Source of the DNA: Caldilineaceae bacterium
GTDB taxonomy: Bacteria > Chloroflexota > Anaerolineae > Caldilineales > Caldilineaceae
NCBI GenBank assembly: GCA_019637695.1
Contig: JAHBVG010000021.1
Location: 23,484-87,483 of the forward strand
Direction: 5' to 3'
DNA length: 64,000 nt
Shown one piece after another: positions 17,423-25,154 of the stretch. Below the pieces are notes generated by a model. It made no database searches. It was not told where the DNA came from and saw only the letters and a list, made by a program, of their open reading frames with translations. Within the stretch, counting starts at the first letter, position 1, and each line of letters begins with the position of its first letter. The translations under genes were made by a program, and so were the position numbers.

Positions 17423-18331
17423 TTAGGGTTGAATCCACAATTCGGAGCGGCCTGCGGTTTGCAGCAGCAAGGGTTGCCCAAAGGTCAGCCGCATGATCTG
17501 TTGGGCCTGAGGCGGTCCTAAGGGTGTGAGCCAAAAGTTCGCCAGCGGTTGGGTGAGCAGCGATCCCAGATCGGGCCACGTCGTCCACGCGTCGGCTTTG
17601 TCCTGCGCGGAAGGTTGATAGCGCACGCGCACCGCCAGATCCCAGCCCTGCAGACGGCTCTCTGCTGGGCCAGGCGGCGGCGACAGAGGACTCACAACAT
17701 CGGCAAAGGGCGGATAGGGAAAGTGGACGGCGACGTTGCCCCTCTCATCGGCGATGCCCACCCAGGTGAGATCATCGTCCACGTCCACTTCGATCATGGC
17801 CAATGCCGCCGGGCGGAAACGATCCGCGGCCAGCCGCTCGGTCAATTGGGCGCGGATCACGGCCAATCCTGAGAGCGCCGGGCGACTGGGCGTGGAAAAG
17901 AGGAAGAAGCCCGGCATAGACGCGCCGGGCGGGCTGCCGTTCATCCCCGTTGGGTAGACGCCGCGATAGGGTAGATCCACCCGAAAGCTGACGGGGAGGA
18001 AGCGTCCTCGCCGATCGTAGACTTCGATCACAAAGGACGCGGCCAGCGGCGGGCTGCTCTCGACGGGATGGACGCCCGCAGACAGGCTTGGATCCGACGC
18101 TTCCACGCCGCGCAGACCAGCCAGGGCGCGAAAGGCGTAGATGCCGGAACTGGTCTGAAAGGCGCGTTGTCCTCGCCCTGGCGACCCCAGCGGGCGGGCG
18201 GTCACCTCCAAACCGTCAACGATCTGGGTGTCGGTGGCTGTGTCCCAAAAGCGGATGCCCAACGGCGTGAAGAGGCCCATGGTCTCCATAGGTTGCAGCG
18301 TGGCGAAGATAGGGAGCGTCGTCATGGTCAA
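17423..18331 (-). CDS. Unknown 302-aa eCIS cluster protein
   Basis: The gene lies between the tail cap and sheath genes, and its start overlaps the cap gene's stop by 4 bp (ATGA type), so they are co-translated. The protein has an N-terminal strand-rich region (GIRFWDTATDTQIVDGLEVT, SSGIYAFRALAGLRGVEASD) that looks like a prealbumin/carboxypeptidase-regulatory-type beta sandwich. A second part carries FVIEVYDRRGRFLPVSFRVD and VGIADERGNVAVHFPYPPF. No signal peptide is seen. Position and strand-rich content suggest a structural or decoration protein; no family is recognised with certainty. Confidence 0.7.
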   Translation of the reverse strand: MTMTTLPIFATLQPMETMGLFTPLGIRFWDTATDTQIVDGLEVTARPLGSPGRGQRAFQTSSGIYAFRALAGLRGVEASDPSLSAGVHPVESSPPLAASFVIEVYDRRGRFLPVSFRVDLPYRGVYPTGMNGSPPGASMPGFFLFSTPSRPALSGLAVIRAQLTERLAADRFRPAALAMIEVDVDDDLTWVGIADERGNVAVHFPYPPFADVVSPLSPPPGPAESRLQGWDLAVRVRYQPSAQDKADAWTTWPDLGSLLTQPLANFWLTPLGPPQAQQIMRLTFGQPLLLQTAGRSELWIQP

Positions 18332-18921
18332 GGTTTGATCAATTTCTGATAATCCAACACCCGCTCCTGCACCGGCGCGCCGTCAGAGCGGGTCAGCATC
18401 GACTCAATGCGCACGTTGCTGGCGACATAGGGCACGGAGATCTGATAGGCGTTGCTCACGATCACCTCCCAGATATGGAAGAGTTCCTCGGTGGTCAACT
18501 CGGTCAGGGTGAATTCCACCGACTCATCGGGGTGGAAGGTCTCGGCGTAGCGGTGGTTGAGCAGCCCCGGCGGCAGACTGGGCGTATCCTCCAAAATGCG
18601 CATCATCCACCCGGCGATGGCGTGTTGCAGCGAGGCATCCTTGGCCCAGGCGGTGATCAAAAAGTGCAGATCGAGGGGCAGCATGGGCCGTTGGCGACGA
18701 CCATCCGATCCGATGCGGCCCGGCGGCGTACGGTGGACGCCGTTGGGGTAGATGCGGTAGAGGAAGATGGAGACCCCGGCGTCCATAGGCGTCATAAAGT
18801 CGCGCGCCGTGTAGACCCGAAATTGGAGCGCGTTGCCGTCGAAATCGACGGGCGAATATTGGCTTTCCAACAGGTGGATGATCGCCTCGGAGACCGCCAC
18901 AATTGCACGATAGCTCGCCAT
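18328..18921 (-). CDS. DUF4255/Afp16-like tail terminator (cap) protein
   Basis: This 197-aa protein has the opening typical of DUF4255/Pvc16 N-terminal proteins (YRAIVAVSEAIIHLLES), then GVSIFLYRIYPNGVHR, LPLDLHFLITAWAKDASLQH and WMMRILEDTPSLP. The pattern of L-Y-I--N--R---P followed by L-LDLHFL-TAWA is diagnostic. Afp16 and Pvc16 form the hexameric cap ending tube and sheath polymerisation and help set particle length. It is near the promoter-proximal end of the cluster, with only an 88-aa protein before it. Confidence 0.88.
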   Translation of the reverse strand: MASYRAIVAVSEAIIHLLESQYSPVDFDGNALQFRVYTARDFMTPMDAGVSIFLYRIYPNGVHRTPPGRIGSDGRRQRPMLPLDLHFLITAWAKDASLQHAIAGWMMRILEDTPSLPPGLLNHRYAETFHPDESVEFTLTELTTEELFHIWEVIVSNAYQISVPYVASNVRIESMLTRSDGAPVQERVLDYQKLIKP

Positions 18922-18942
18922 GAGTTGCCTGATTTCAATCTT

Positions 18943-19209
18943 TCAACGCCGGGAGCGCAGTTCCTCTTCCGGAATACCAAATTCAAGCAGATGGTCAACC
19001 ATAAAGTGTTGAAGTTCCTCTAGAGTAGCAAAGTAGGCTTGCACGGGTAGCGCTACCGTCGGCTCCCCCTGGCGCGGATCGATGATGATCCTGACCACGC
19101 CGCGCCAGATCGTAGGGCCATCCTCGATCTCGCGAGGTTCGATCCAAACCCGAATCAGAAAAGCGCGGGTCGTTTCCCGAAAGGAGTTCAATGGCCCTCT
19201 ACTTTCCAT
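18943..19209 (-). CDS. Unknown 88-aa protein, first gene of the eCIS run
   Basis: ATG at 19207-19209 is chosen; a TTG six codons upstream is possible. The protein is acidic/strand-rich (AFLIRVWIEPREI, TIWRGVVRIIIDPRQGE, ALPVQAYFATLEELQHFMVD) and ends EELRSRR. The phrase W-G-V-HI-DP is reminiscent of small proteins at the head of other eCIS operons, but I cannot assign a family. It is 21 bp from the cap gene. No transmembrane segment is seen. Confidence 0.6.
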   Translation of the reverse strand: MESRGPLNSFRETTRAFLIRVWIEPREIEDGPTIWRGVVRIIIDPRQGEPTVALPVQAYFATLEELQHFMVDHLLEFGIPEEELRSRR

Positions 19210-19403
19210 GAAATCGGGTGCAACCAACCGTGCGTCGGATGCTCGTCCGCTGCATTGCCTGGACTGTGTACTCTGTTGGGACTGTGTGTGAGACTATCAA
19301 ACGGCGCTCACCGTCGGCTCACAGCGGACTCACAGATGGGTCACAGCGTTGCGGATTGAGGCGAATTGCGCAGCGCGGAGGGCGTTTCAGACTGGTGAAG
19401 CTC

Positions 19404-19432
19404 TTGACGTGGGGTAGGTACTCCTGTAAGAT
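19404..19432 (+). promoter_or_regulatory. Sigma-70-type promoter of the DUF433 gene
   Basis: TTGACG (19404-19409), a 17-nt spacer and TAAGAT (19427-19432), 44 bp before the ATG at 19477. The leader has AGAGAAAG as ribosome site. Confidence 0.6.
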
Positions 19433-19476
19433 GGGAGCGACTTGCGACGAGACACAAAGAGTTCTAGAGAAAGAAA

Positions 19477-19815
19477 ATGGAGATAGTGTTACAAACAGAG
19501 GCGCCGCCACTACACCGAGATGAATTTGGAGCATTACGCGTCGGCAATTCCCGTACCTTGCTCGAGTTGGTGATCCATGCCTTCGAAGATGGGGCAACGC
19601 CAGAGACGATTGTTCAACAGTATCCAACGACGACACTCGCTGAGATCTATGGCGCGATTGCCTACTATCTGCGTCACCGTCACGAGGTCGAGGCATACCT
19701 GGCAGATCGTGAGCGACGGGCAGAAGAGGTGCGTGAACGGATTAAGAGTCAGCAAGGGGATCTGGCAGAGATGCGCCAGCGGTTGCTGGCGCGCAAGAAA
19801 TCAATAGTCCCTTGA
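19477..19815 (+). CDS. DUF433 (VapB-like antitoxin) protein
   Basis: This 112-aa protein is a DUF433 helix-turn-helix-type antitoxin candidate. The core RVGNSRTLLELVIHAFEDGA, then TPETIVQQYPTTTLAEIYGA and IAYYLRHRHEVEAYLADRE, follows the family pattern (R-TL--V---- G-SPE-I---YP-L-L--VY-AI-YYL). A coiled acidic/basic C-terminus follows. It stands before a truncated DUF5615 PIN-like toxin frame, its usual partner. In such pairs the DUF433 protein binds DNA and inhibits the toxin. Here the toxin partner is broken, so this antitoxin is probably an orphan. Confidence 0.85.
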   Translation: MEIVLQTEAPPLHRDEFGALRVGNSRTLLELVIHAFEDGATPETIVQQYPTTTLAEIYGAIAYYLRHRHEVEAYLADRERRAEEVRERIKSQQGDLAEMRQRLLARKKSIVP

Positions 19816-19821
19816 GCCACG

Positions 19822-20001
19822 TTGCATCTTTTGGCGGATGAGAACTTCAACTGCTATATCGTGCGGGGGTTGCTGCGTCGCCGCCCACATCTGGAACTGG
19901 TGCGGGTTCAAGATGTGGGGCATGGAATGACTTGGGCGTCTACCTGCCGTTATAGGCGGTATGAAGTCCTCCACCTAACAGTTCGGTTTAATTTGACCTA
20001 A
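19822..20001 (+). pseudogene. Truncated DUF5615 PIN-like toxin partner
   Basis: Starting at TTG 19822, 6 bp after the DUF433 stop, the frame reads LHLLADENFNCYIVRGLLRR and then LVRVQDVGHG. This is the N-terminal third of a DUF5615 PIN-like protein, whose LLADEN carries acidic metal ligands. After about residue 36 similarity ends and the frame continues with unrelated residues to TAA 19999-20001, total 59 codons. The normal family length is about 110-120 residues and the second acidic motif (LLTHD type) is absent. The break coincides with repeat-like sequence and the palindrome starting at 19997. It is probably non-functional. Confidence 0.75.
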
Positions 20002-20133
20002 TAGAGAAAACAGATAGAGTTCGTACAATCGTAGGGGCGCTGGCGGACGCAGCGTCCGCTTGCTGCGCCTGTCGGGTGCGGCAAGCAGCACCCGTACCAA
20101 ATTGTATGCTATTCAAGTGGTTTCTCTATAAGG
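19997..20133. repeat. Imperfect 137-bp inverted repeat
   Basis: The ends CCTAATAGAGAAAAC and GGTTTCTCTATAAGG pair. Inside, CGTACAATCGTAGGGG pairs roughly with CCGTACCAAATTGTATG, and GCAGCGTCCGCTTGCTGC and GCGGCAAGCAGCACCCG form inner stems. No coding capacity. It lies between the broken toxin gene and thpR and may be a degenerate MITE. Confidence 0.5.
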
Positions 20134-20710
20134 GGAAATGGCGTAATGGCGTATAGACGGCGCCATCGGGTTGAAGCTGACTGCGCATGTGGATCAACTC
20201 GTCTGCGCGCCAGGACCCCCATTTTCGCTTGCCTGAGGTCTGCGCCCACCCACGCAAAAATTCGCCCATGTGTTGAACCTGGCGCGTAGCTGCATTGCGA
20301 TCCACTCGCGCCAGCGTAATGTGCGGGGAAAATGCCCTCTCCTCGGCGGCAAAGCCACACGCCTGCGCCGCTTTCTCTACCTCTGCTTGAAGCTGCTTCA
20401 ACTGCGTCAGATCTCCCTCAATCCCAGTCCATAGGACGCGCATCCGCGGCCAATTGGGGAATGCGCCGATGCCCACCAGGTGGAGGTCAAACGGCGATTG
20501 ATCCTGGGCGATTTTCTTCAGACGATGGGCAAGATGATCGCGCTGTCGGTCGTCGGTCTCGCCCAAGAAGCGCAGGGTTACATGCATCTTTTGCGGGTTT
20601 GCCCAATTCAGCGCCCCATCCTCGCCCAACGCACCCTGGATCTCAACTTGTAACGCTCCCATCTGCTTTTTCAACAGTTCGGGTAGATCAATGGCGATAA
20701 AGGTGCGCAT
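20126..20710 (-). CDS. thpR: RNA 2',3'-cyclic phosphodiesterase
   Basis: This 194-aa protein of the LigT/ThpR 2H phosphoesterase family hydrolyses RNA 2',3'-cyclic phosphate ends to 2'-phosphates. It has both catalytic tetrapeptides, HVTL at residues 43-46 and HITL at 130-133, each followed by the usual R-F-G or AR. The opening MRTFIAIDLP is the family start, and the length is normal. It stands alone, divergent from the DUF433 locus. A palindromic spacer separates it from the gene upstream, so it probably has its own transcript. Confidence 0.92.
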   Translation of the reverse strand: MRTFIAIDLPELLKKQMGALQVEIQGALGEDGALNWANPQKMHVTLRFLGETDDRQRDHLAHRLKKIAQDQSPFDLHLVGIGAFPNWPRMRVLWTGIEGDLTQLKQLQAEVEKAAQACGFAAEERAFSPHITLARVDRNAATRQVQHMGEFLRGWAQTSGKRKWGSWRADELIHMRSQLQPDGAVYTPLRHFPL

Positions 20711-20730
20711 GGTTGGCTCCGAGAGGAAGA

Positions 20731-20785
20731 GGTCGGTGACTGACGACTGGGGAGTGGGATACCTAATCCCCAGTCACCAGTCCCG
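20731..20785. repeat. Inverted repeat of GGTGACTGG/CCCCAGTCACC words
   Basis: GGTGACTGACGACTGGGGA (20735-20753) pairs with TCCCCAGTCACCAGTCCC (20767-20784). The words resemble those in the elements at 26515 and 58862. It may act as a transcription end between 20788 and thpR. Confidence 0.5.
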
Positions 20786-20787
20786 AT

Positions 20788-21714
20788 TCACATTCTAGAC
20801 CGCAGATAGAAGACCGTCCCCAACAGGGTCATGGCGCCGATCATGGCAAGGCCTATGCCGCCCAAACAGAGCATCATGGCGAGGATCTCATTGATCGCGG
20901 TCGGGGCAGCGCCCGTGTCAGCCAACCAGCGATTCAGCCCGAACATAGCCAGGGCCGGTGTGGGCGTAGCCATGGGCAACGCTGTCGGTGTGGGCGCAAA
21001 GACCAGTGGTGTGTAGGTAGGGGTTGCCGTCTGCACGATGTAAGTGGGCGCGCTGTCGAGGGGTTGTTCGACCAGCGGTACCGGCGTTTGGAGGATCACC
21101 GTAACCCCGCCTTCGTTCGTGCCATTCTCCTCATTCCCACCCCCTGGGATCGAATCAGGGATCGGCGTGGCCAATGGGCTATTTCCCCATTCCACCGGGA
21201 AGGGCGTCGGCGGCACAAATGGCGTTTCGGTCGGGGTGGGCGTAATGGTCGGTGTCACGGTAAAGGTTGCGGTCGGGCTGGTGCCTGGTCCATAACCGCA
21301 GCGCTCAAAGACATCGCCAGGTTCGTCGTTGCTGGTCACCACTTGGAGGCGGAAACAGTAGCTGACGTTAGGCTGCAACTGCAAAAAGGACGCCTCGTAG
21401 ATGGCGCCGCTCCCCAGTTGTCCCTGCGCCGGGATCAGTTGTGTGATCGGCTGATAGGTGGCCGTCGGATCCAATTCCGGTTTGTAGAAGAGCTGAAAGG
21501 CGGCAGTGTCATATTCGCTTGCCGTCTCCCAGATGATCTGCACCCGATCTGCCAGGGCGATCACCTCCAGCCGCGCAAGTTCAACACCCGCCCAGACCGG
21601 AGTAGACATGCTCACGCTCAGCCCAATCAGGCAGAAGAGCAGAAGCCATCTTTGACCACGGGCGCGTACACGGCAGAGTGATAGACTCAACACAGGCTGT
21701 AGTCGTTCTTTCAA
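20788..21714 (-). CDS. Surface protein: fibronectin-like domain, Thr/Pro linker, C-terminal membrane helix
   Basis: This 308-aa exported protein is of unknown role. Residues 24-43 are a hydrophobic signal (LLLFCLIGLSVSMSTPVWA). Residues about 45-145 look like a fibronectin type III/beta-sandwich domain (RLEVIALADRVQIIWETASE, then YEASFLQLQPNVSYCFRLQV). A long Thr/Pro-rich linker follows (TPTITPTPTETP and more), then a C-terminal helix (ILAMMLCLGGIGLAMIG) and RSRM, as in membrane-anchored wall-spanning proteins. Its start overlaps the stop of the SCO1-type gene by 4 bp, so the two form an operon. It may sense or bind at the surface; no enzyme motif is seen. Confidence 0.7.
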   Translation of the reverse strand: MKERLQPVLSLSLCRVRARGQRWLLLFCLIGLSVSMSTPVWAGVELARLEVIALADRVQIIWETASEYDTAAFQLFYKPELDPTATYQPITQLIPAQGQLGSGAIYEASFLQLQPNVSYCFRLQVVTSNDEPGDVFERCGYGPGTSPTATFTVTPTITPTPTETPFVPPTPFPVEWGNSPLATPIPDSIPGGGNEENGTNEGGVTVILQTPVPLVEQPLDSAPTYIVQTATPTYTPLVFAPTPTALPMATPTPALAMFGLNRWLADTGAAPTAINEILAMMLCLGGIGLAMIGAMTLLGTVFYLRSRM

Positions 21715-22337
21715 CGTAACTTTAGCAATGCCTTCAAATCACGGACGAGATCTTGACTGGGGATATCGTGCTTGAAGAGCGCTCGCAGATTCCCCTGACG
21801 GTCGATGAGATAAACGCCAGCCGTATGATCCACCAAATACCCGGCCTCGGTTTGTCCTTCGGGAAGCTGACTCTTTTCCGCGTAGACGCCATAGGCAGAT
21901 TTCACCGGGTCGAGTTGATCCTGCGCTATGTAGACGCCGTGGAAATTCGGGTTGAAGAGCGGTACATATTCGGCCAACCGCTCCGGCGTATCCCGTTCAG
22001 GATCGATGGTAACAAAGACAACGGTGAGGTCCTTCACCAGATCGGGCGATTCTGCTTCCATCTCTTTGTAGGCTTGAGACACATTGGCAAGCGTCATCGG
22101 GCAGATGTCCGGGCAATAGGTGTAGCCAAAAAAGAGCAAAGACAGGTTGCCTCGATAGTCGCTTAACCGAAACGTCGAGCCGTCATGGTCGGTTCCCATG
22201 ATCTCGGCGGCTGGCTGTGGATCGTCGAAGACCAATCCTGTGTATTCGTGGCGGGCGCAACCAGCCATCAGCGTAGTCAGGACGATCAACAGGGGTAGCC
22301 AACAGGTTCTAAAAAAGGGGGAGAATAATCTAAACAT
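21711..22337 (-). CDS. SCO1/SenC/PrrC-family copper lipoprotein
   Basis: This 208-aa lipoprotein has a lipobox LMAGC with Cys27. The thioredoxin-like SCO fold carries the copper ligands CPDIC (Cys75, Cys79) and His171 in DHTAGVYLID, all present. The segment LSLLFFGYTYCPDICP followed by VFVTIDPERDTPERL is diagnostic. Family members deliver copper to the CuA site of cytochrome c oxidase or act as thiol reductants on the outer face of the membrane. No oxidase genes are nearby; the downstream partner is a fibronectin-like surface protein overlapping by 4 bp. This implies an aerobic or microaerobic lifestyle. Confidence 0.92.
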   Translation of the reverse strand: MFRLFSPFFRTCWLPLLIVLTTLMAGCARHEYTGLVFDDPQPAAEIMGTDHDGSTFRLSDYRGNLSLLFFGYTYCPDICPMTLANVSQAYKEMEAESPDLVKDLTVVFVTIDPERDTPERLAEYVPLFNPNFHGVYIAQDQLDPVKSAYGVYAEKSQLPEGQTEAGYLVDHTAGVYLIDRQGNLRALFKHDIPSQDLVRDLKALLKLR

Positions 22338-22418
22338 AAGTCACTACATTTCACTCGGTTTCATTGTAAAGAGTGAAAACAAACCACAGATTTCACCGAT
22401 TTATACAGATGATGAAAC

Positions 22419-22496
22419 GTAGGTGCGGTTACAAACCGCACGTTCACCTGTAGACGTGCGGTTACAGTCCGACCGCAGCGGTCGGCCCGCACCTAC
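22419..22496. repeat. Palindromic repeat, GTAGGTGCGG arms
   Basis: GTAGGTGCGG (from 22419) pairs with CCGCACCTAC (to 22496). The centre has GTGCGGTTAC, GACCGCAGCGGTC and another ACGTGCGGTTAC copy. It lies in the 201-bp space between two minus-strand genes, next to a CCACAGATTTCACCGATTTA word. No coding sense. Confidence 0.6.
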
Positions 22497-22538
22497 AGAT
22501 TCCACCATGTCGTTGATCAGTACAAGATTTACAATTTT

Positions 22539-23174
22539 TCACTCTAATTCCTCGGATAGCAATTCCTCAAGGAGGGCGGCAATTTCGGCGGCGCAGGCCG
22601 CTGTGAGATCGTCGTTGTACCAAAGACGCATCTGATCGGTCAACTCGGTAATCAACGCCTCTAGCCGCTCTGGGTCCTCGCCTTCATCATCCGCCAACAG
22701 CGGTCCATAGTCAGGATGGGCCGAGAGCCATTGATCCAACCGCTCTTCAGCCGCCTGGGGCCGAGGACCCCACTGCGCCTGCTGATTCCACTCTTCATCA
22801 AAGATAAAGAGATGAGGCATGTCGATCTCGGCCAGATCCTCCTCTAAATTGATATCGTCATCCACAAGTTCATTGAGCGCGGCCATATCGGCCTCGTCCG
22901 AAAGGATGCGCAGATCAATGCGTGGGCAGAGTTCCGCCAGTCGTTGCACAATGGGCAGGACCATCCACGTGTCTGGGGTTTCGTTGTTGACCAACAAAAC
23001 CCAGTAAAGCCAGAGTGGATACGTCGCCAGGCGGTTCTGGATGGCTGGCGAAATGCGCACCGCCGCATACCGTCGCTCTAAAAATAGACGCTGTTCCACA
23101 TCTAAATCGAGCAGATATTCTCGGAAGGTTACCCCCGATGTAAAAACAAAGATCGCCTCGTTGATAGGAATCAT
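22539..23174 (-). CDS. Thioredoxin-like (Thioredoxin_9 type) protein without active-site cysteines
   Basis: This 211-aa protein follows the layout of the bacterial thioredoxin-like family: VTFREYLLDLD, WLYWVLLVNNETPDTWMVLP, RIDLRILSDEADMAAL, MPHLFIFDEEW, QQAQWGPRPQAAEERLDQWL. In relatives the first strand is followed by a WCGDA- or C-containing loop. Here that loop reads NNETPDTW and no catalytic Cys is left. The C-terminal 60 residues are very acidic. The IPxFIF-like MPHLFIF cis-Pro strand and WGPRP are kept, so the fold should persist with a non-redox role, such as a binding or chaperone-like function. It is divergent from glyA. Confidence 0.65.
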   Translation of the reverse strand: MIPINEAIFVFTSGVTFREYLLDLDVEQRLFLERRYAAVRISPAIQNRLATYPLWLYWVLLVNNETPDTWMVLPIVQRLAELCPRIDLRILSDEADMAALNELVDDDINLEEDLAEIDMPHLFIFDEEWNQQAQWGPRPQAAEERLDQWLSAHPDYGPLLADDEGEDPERLEALITELTDQMRLWYNDDLTAACAAEIAALLEELLSEELE

Positions 23175-23324
23175 AACCGTTATGGGCGTCCTATTTCCCT
23201 GCTGAATCTACAAGAAACGAACCGGTTCTGAGCAGGATGCGTGCATCCTGCCCGAATTTTACCACGGTTCGAGAAGCGAAGGCTAAATTCCCCCTTTGTA
23301 GCGGGTTGGAATTCAAATTCTGCT

Positions 23325-23479
23325 GGGATGCAGTTCAATTTAGGGGCAGGCCAAGTGTCGGGGACTTATCGCCGCACTTTGTGAAGTCCCCGGCACTTTC
23401 GCTCCCCCAAGTGTCGGGGACTTATCGCCGCACTTTGTGAAGTCCCCGGCACTTTCGCTCCCAGCGCGAAATGCACCTA
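23325..23479. repeat. MITE-like palindromic element E1 with two 56-bp tandem units
   Basis: It starts GGGATGCAGTTCAATTTAGGGG. Two almost identical 56-bp units follow (23351-23406 and 23407-23462), each with GTGTCGGGGACTT / AAGTCCCCGGCAC arms, and it ends GCGAAATGCACC. The outer part and the GGGGACTTATCG block are shared with the element at 37831-37960. The flanks carry TTCTGC on both sides (23318-23323, 23482-23487), possibly a decayed target duplication. Confidence 0.65.
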
Positions 23480-23496
23480 TTTTCTGCCGGTCAACG

Positions 23497-23525
23497 TTGA
23501 CGAATGGAATGATCCGTGCTATGTT
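23497..23525 (+). promoter_or_regulatory. Promoter of glyA
   Basis: TTGACG (23497-23502), a 17-nt spacer ending in TGC (extended -10 type) and TATGTT (23520-23525). It gives an untranslated leader of roughly 120 nt. Confidence 0.5.
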
Positions 23526-23585
23526 ACCAGCCGTTGTGTCAGCAAACAGGAATAGATTTCATCTCCTGTCAAGCGTGTTATATTC

Positions 23586-23626
23586 GCCAGCGCCACTTGT
23601 CTCTGTGACAGCGAAGCGGTGCTGGC
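23586..23626 (+). promoter_or_regulatory. Leader hairpin before glyA
   Basis: GCCAGCGCCACTT pairs with AAGCGGTGCTGGC with two mismatches, and an inner TGTC/GACA continues the stem. It ends about 12 nt before the AGGAGG ribosome site, so it could influence translation. It does not match a riboswitch I recognise. Confidence 0.35.
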
Positions 23627-23653
23627 AATTCTATTTAGAGGAGGATCCAATTT

Positions 23654-24973
23654 ATGGCGCAGATGGTCCCTGTTGAATCAATGGAAGAGACCCCCGATTG
23701 GGTAGCCTGGGCCGATCAGCCTGATCCGCGGCGGATTCTGGCTGAAGTTGACCCCGAAATTTACGAGGCAATCGAATTAGAACGCCATCGCCAGGCGGAT
23801 GGCATCGAGCTGATCGCCAGCGAGAACTATGTCTTCCCCGCGGTCTTGGCGGCAGCGGGCAGCGTACTCACCAACAAGTATGCTGAAGGGTATCCCGGTC
23901 GTCGCTATTATGGCGGCTGCCAATATGTCGACGTCGCCGAAAGGATCGCGATTGCACGCGCCAAAGAACTTTTCCAGGCCGACCATGCCAATGTGCAGCC
24001 CCATTCGGGCGCGCAGGCCAACGCGGCTGTCTATATGGCGCTGCTACAGCCGGGGGATACTGTGCTGGCGATGAAGTTGGATCACGGTGGCCACCTGAGC
24101 CACGGGTTCCATTTGAACAGTTCGGGCCATTACTATAACTTTGTCCATTATGGGTTGAACCCAGAAACCGAGCGCCTGGACTACGATGAGATCGAGCGGC
24201 TGGCGCTGGCGCAGAACCCTAAACTCTTGTTGGTGGGGGCCAGCGCTTACCCGCGCCACTTCGATTATCCTCGTTTGCGGCAGATCGCGGACAAAGTCGG
24301 CTGTCTGCTGATGATGGATATGGCCCATGTGGCAGGTTTGATCGCCACTGATCTCCACCCTGATCCTGTGCCCTATTGTGATGTGGTGACGACCACCACC
24401 CACAAGACACTGCGCGGGACGCGCGGCGGGTTGATCCTATGTAAAGAGCAATACGCCAAGGCCATCGACAGGTCTGTTTTCCCCGGCATGCAGGGTGGAC
24501 CGCTCATGCACATCATCGCCGCCAAGGCTGTGGGCTTTAAGTTGGCGTTAGAGCCAACCTTTAGGGCGTATCAGCAACAAGTACTGAACAACGCGCGCGC
24601 GCTGGGCGAGTCGTTGGAATTTGAAGGATTACGGATTGTCAGCGGCGGCACCGACAATCACCTGCTGCTCGTGGATCTGAACAGCCTGGGATCGGATGCG
24701 ATCACCGGCAAAGCGGTGGAGAAGGCGCTGGACAATGCCGCCATCCACTGTAACAAGAACATGATCCCCTTCGATCCGCGACCGGCGATGGTGACCAGCG
24801 GCATCCGTTTGGGTAGCCCGGCGGCGACCACCCGCGGCATGAAGGAAGCACAATTCCAGCAGATCGGCCGCTGGATCGCCCTGATCGCACGCAACCCCGA
24901 AGATGAAACGCTCCAAGAACGGGTACGCCTTGAAGTGCTAGAAATGGTGCAAGATTTCCCGGTGCCCGCCTGA
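23654..24973 (+). CDS. glyA: Serine hydroxymethyltransferase
   Basis: This 439-aa PLP enzyme interconverts serine + tetrahydrofolate and glycine + methylene-tetrahydrofolate, the main source of one-carbon units. The PLP-binding lysine is Lys251 in [16 protein letters not shown]. Other signatures are [48 protein letters not shown] and [11 protein letters not shown]. The ATG at 23654 is placed by AGAGGAGGA 8 nt upstream. The N-terminus has about 20 extra residues ([16 protein letters not shown]) before the conserved core. It is followed by a strong terminator-like hairpin, so it is probably monocistronic. Confidence 0.97.
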   Translation: MAQMVPVESMEETPDWVAWADQPDPRRILAEVDPEIYEAIELERHRQADGIELIASENYVFPAVLAAAGSVLTNKYAEGYPGRRYYGGCQYVDVAERIAIARAKELFQADHANVQPHSGAQANAAVYMALLQPGDTVLAMKLDHGGHLSHGFHLNSSGHYYNFVHYGLNPETERLDYDEIERLALAQNPKLLLVGASAYPRHFDYPRLRQIADKVGCLLMMDMAHVAGLIATDLHPDPVPYCDVVTTTTHKTLRGTRGGLILCKEQYAKAIDRSVFPGMQGGPLMHIIAAKAVGFKLALEPTFRAYQQQVLNNARALGESLEFEGLRIVSGGTDNHLLLVDLNSLGSDAITGKAVEKALDNAAIHCNKNMIPFDPRPAMVTSGIRLGSPAATTRGMKEAQFQQIGRWIALIARNPEDETLQERVRLEVLEMVQDFPVPA

Positions 24974-25001
24974 AAGAGCGCCATCAACTTGATCAAGTGC
25001 A

Positions 25002-25041
25002 AAAGCGTCGGCAACAGGAGATCTCCTATTGCCGACGCTTT
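25002..25041 (+). terminator. Rho-independent terminator-like hairpin after glyA
   Basis: AAAGCGTCGGCAA and TTGCCGACGCTTT form a 13-bp perfect stem. The loop itself is a palindrome (AGGAGATCTCCT). It lies 28 nt after the glyA stop; the trailing T-run is short. Confidence 0.7.
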
Positions 25042-25154
25042 GATTATGTCGGGGTTGTGCTACAATGTGGCGGAGTTTTGCTTGCGCCCCCCGCTTGCGT
25101 TAGAACTCCTACCGTACCAGCCCTTCACCCACATCTAAAAAAGGATTCTCGAAG

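Larger units (their letters stand above)
23175..23653. other. 479-bp divergent intergenic region before glyA
   Basis: It holds GCAGGATGC-G-TGCATCCTGC (about 23231-23251), the tandem palindromic element at 23325-23479, a promoter at 23497-23525, a hairpin at 23586-23626 and the glyA ribosome site AGAGGAGGA (23638-23646). No ORF of note was found. Confidence 0.55.

Noticed and set aside
1..19209. Prophage
   Set aside because: No integrase, terminase, portal, capsid, lysis or replication genes; the layout is that of an eCIS.
23351..23462. Two 56-bp units, possible CRISPR
   Set aside because: Only two adjoining units without spacers; they are palindromic arms of a repeat element.
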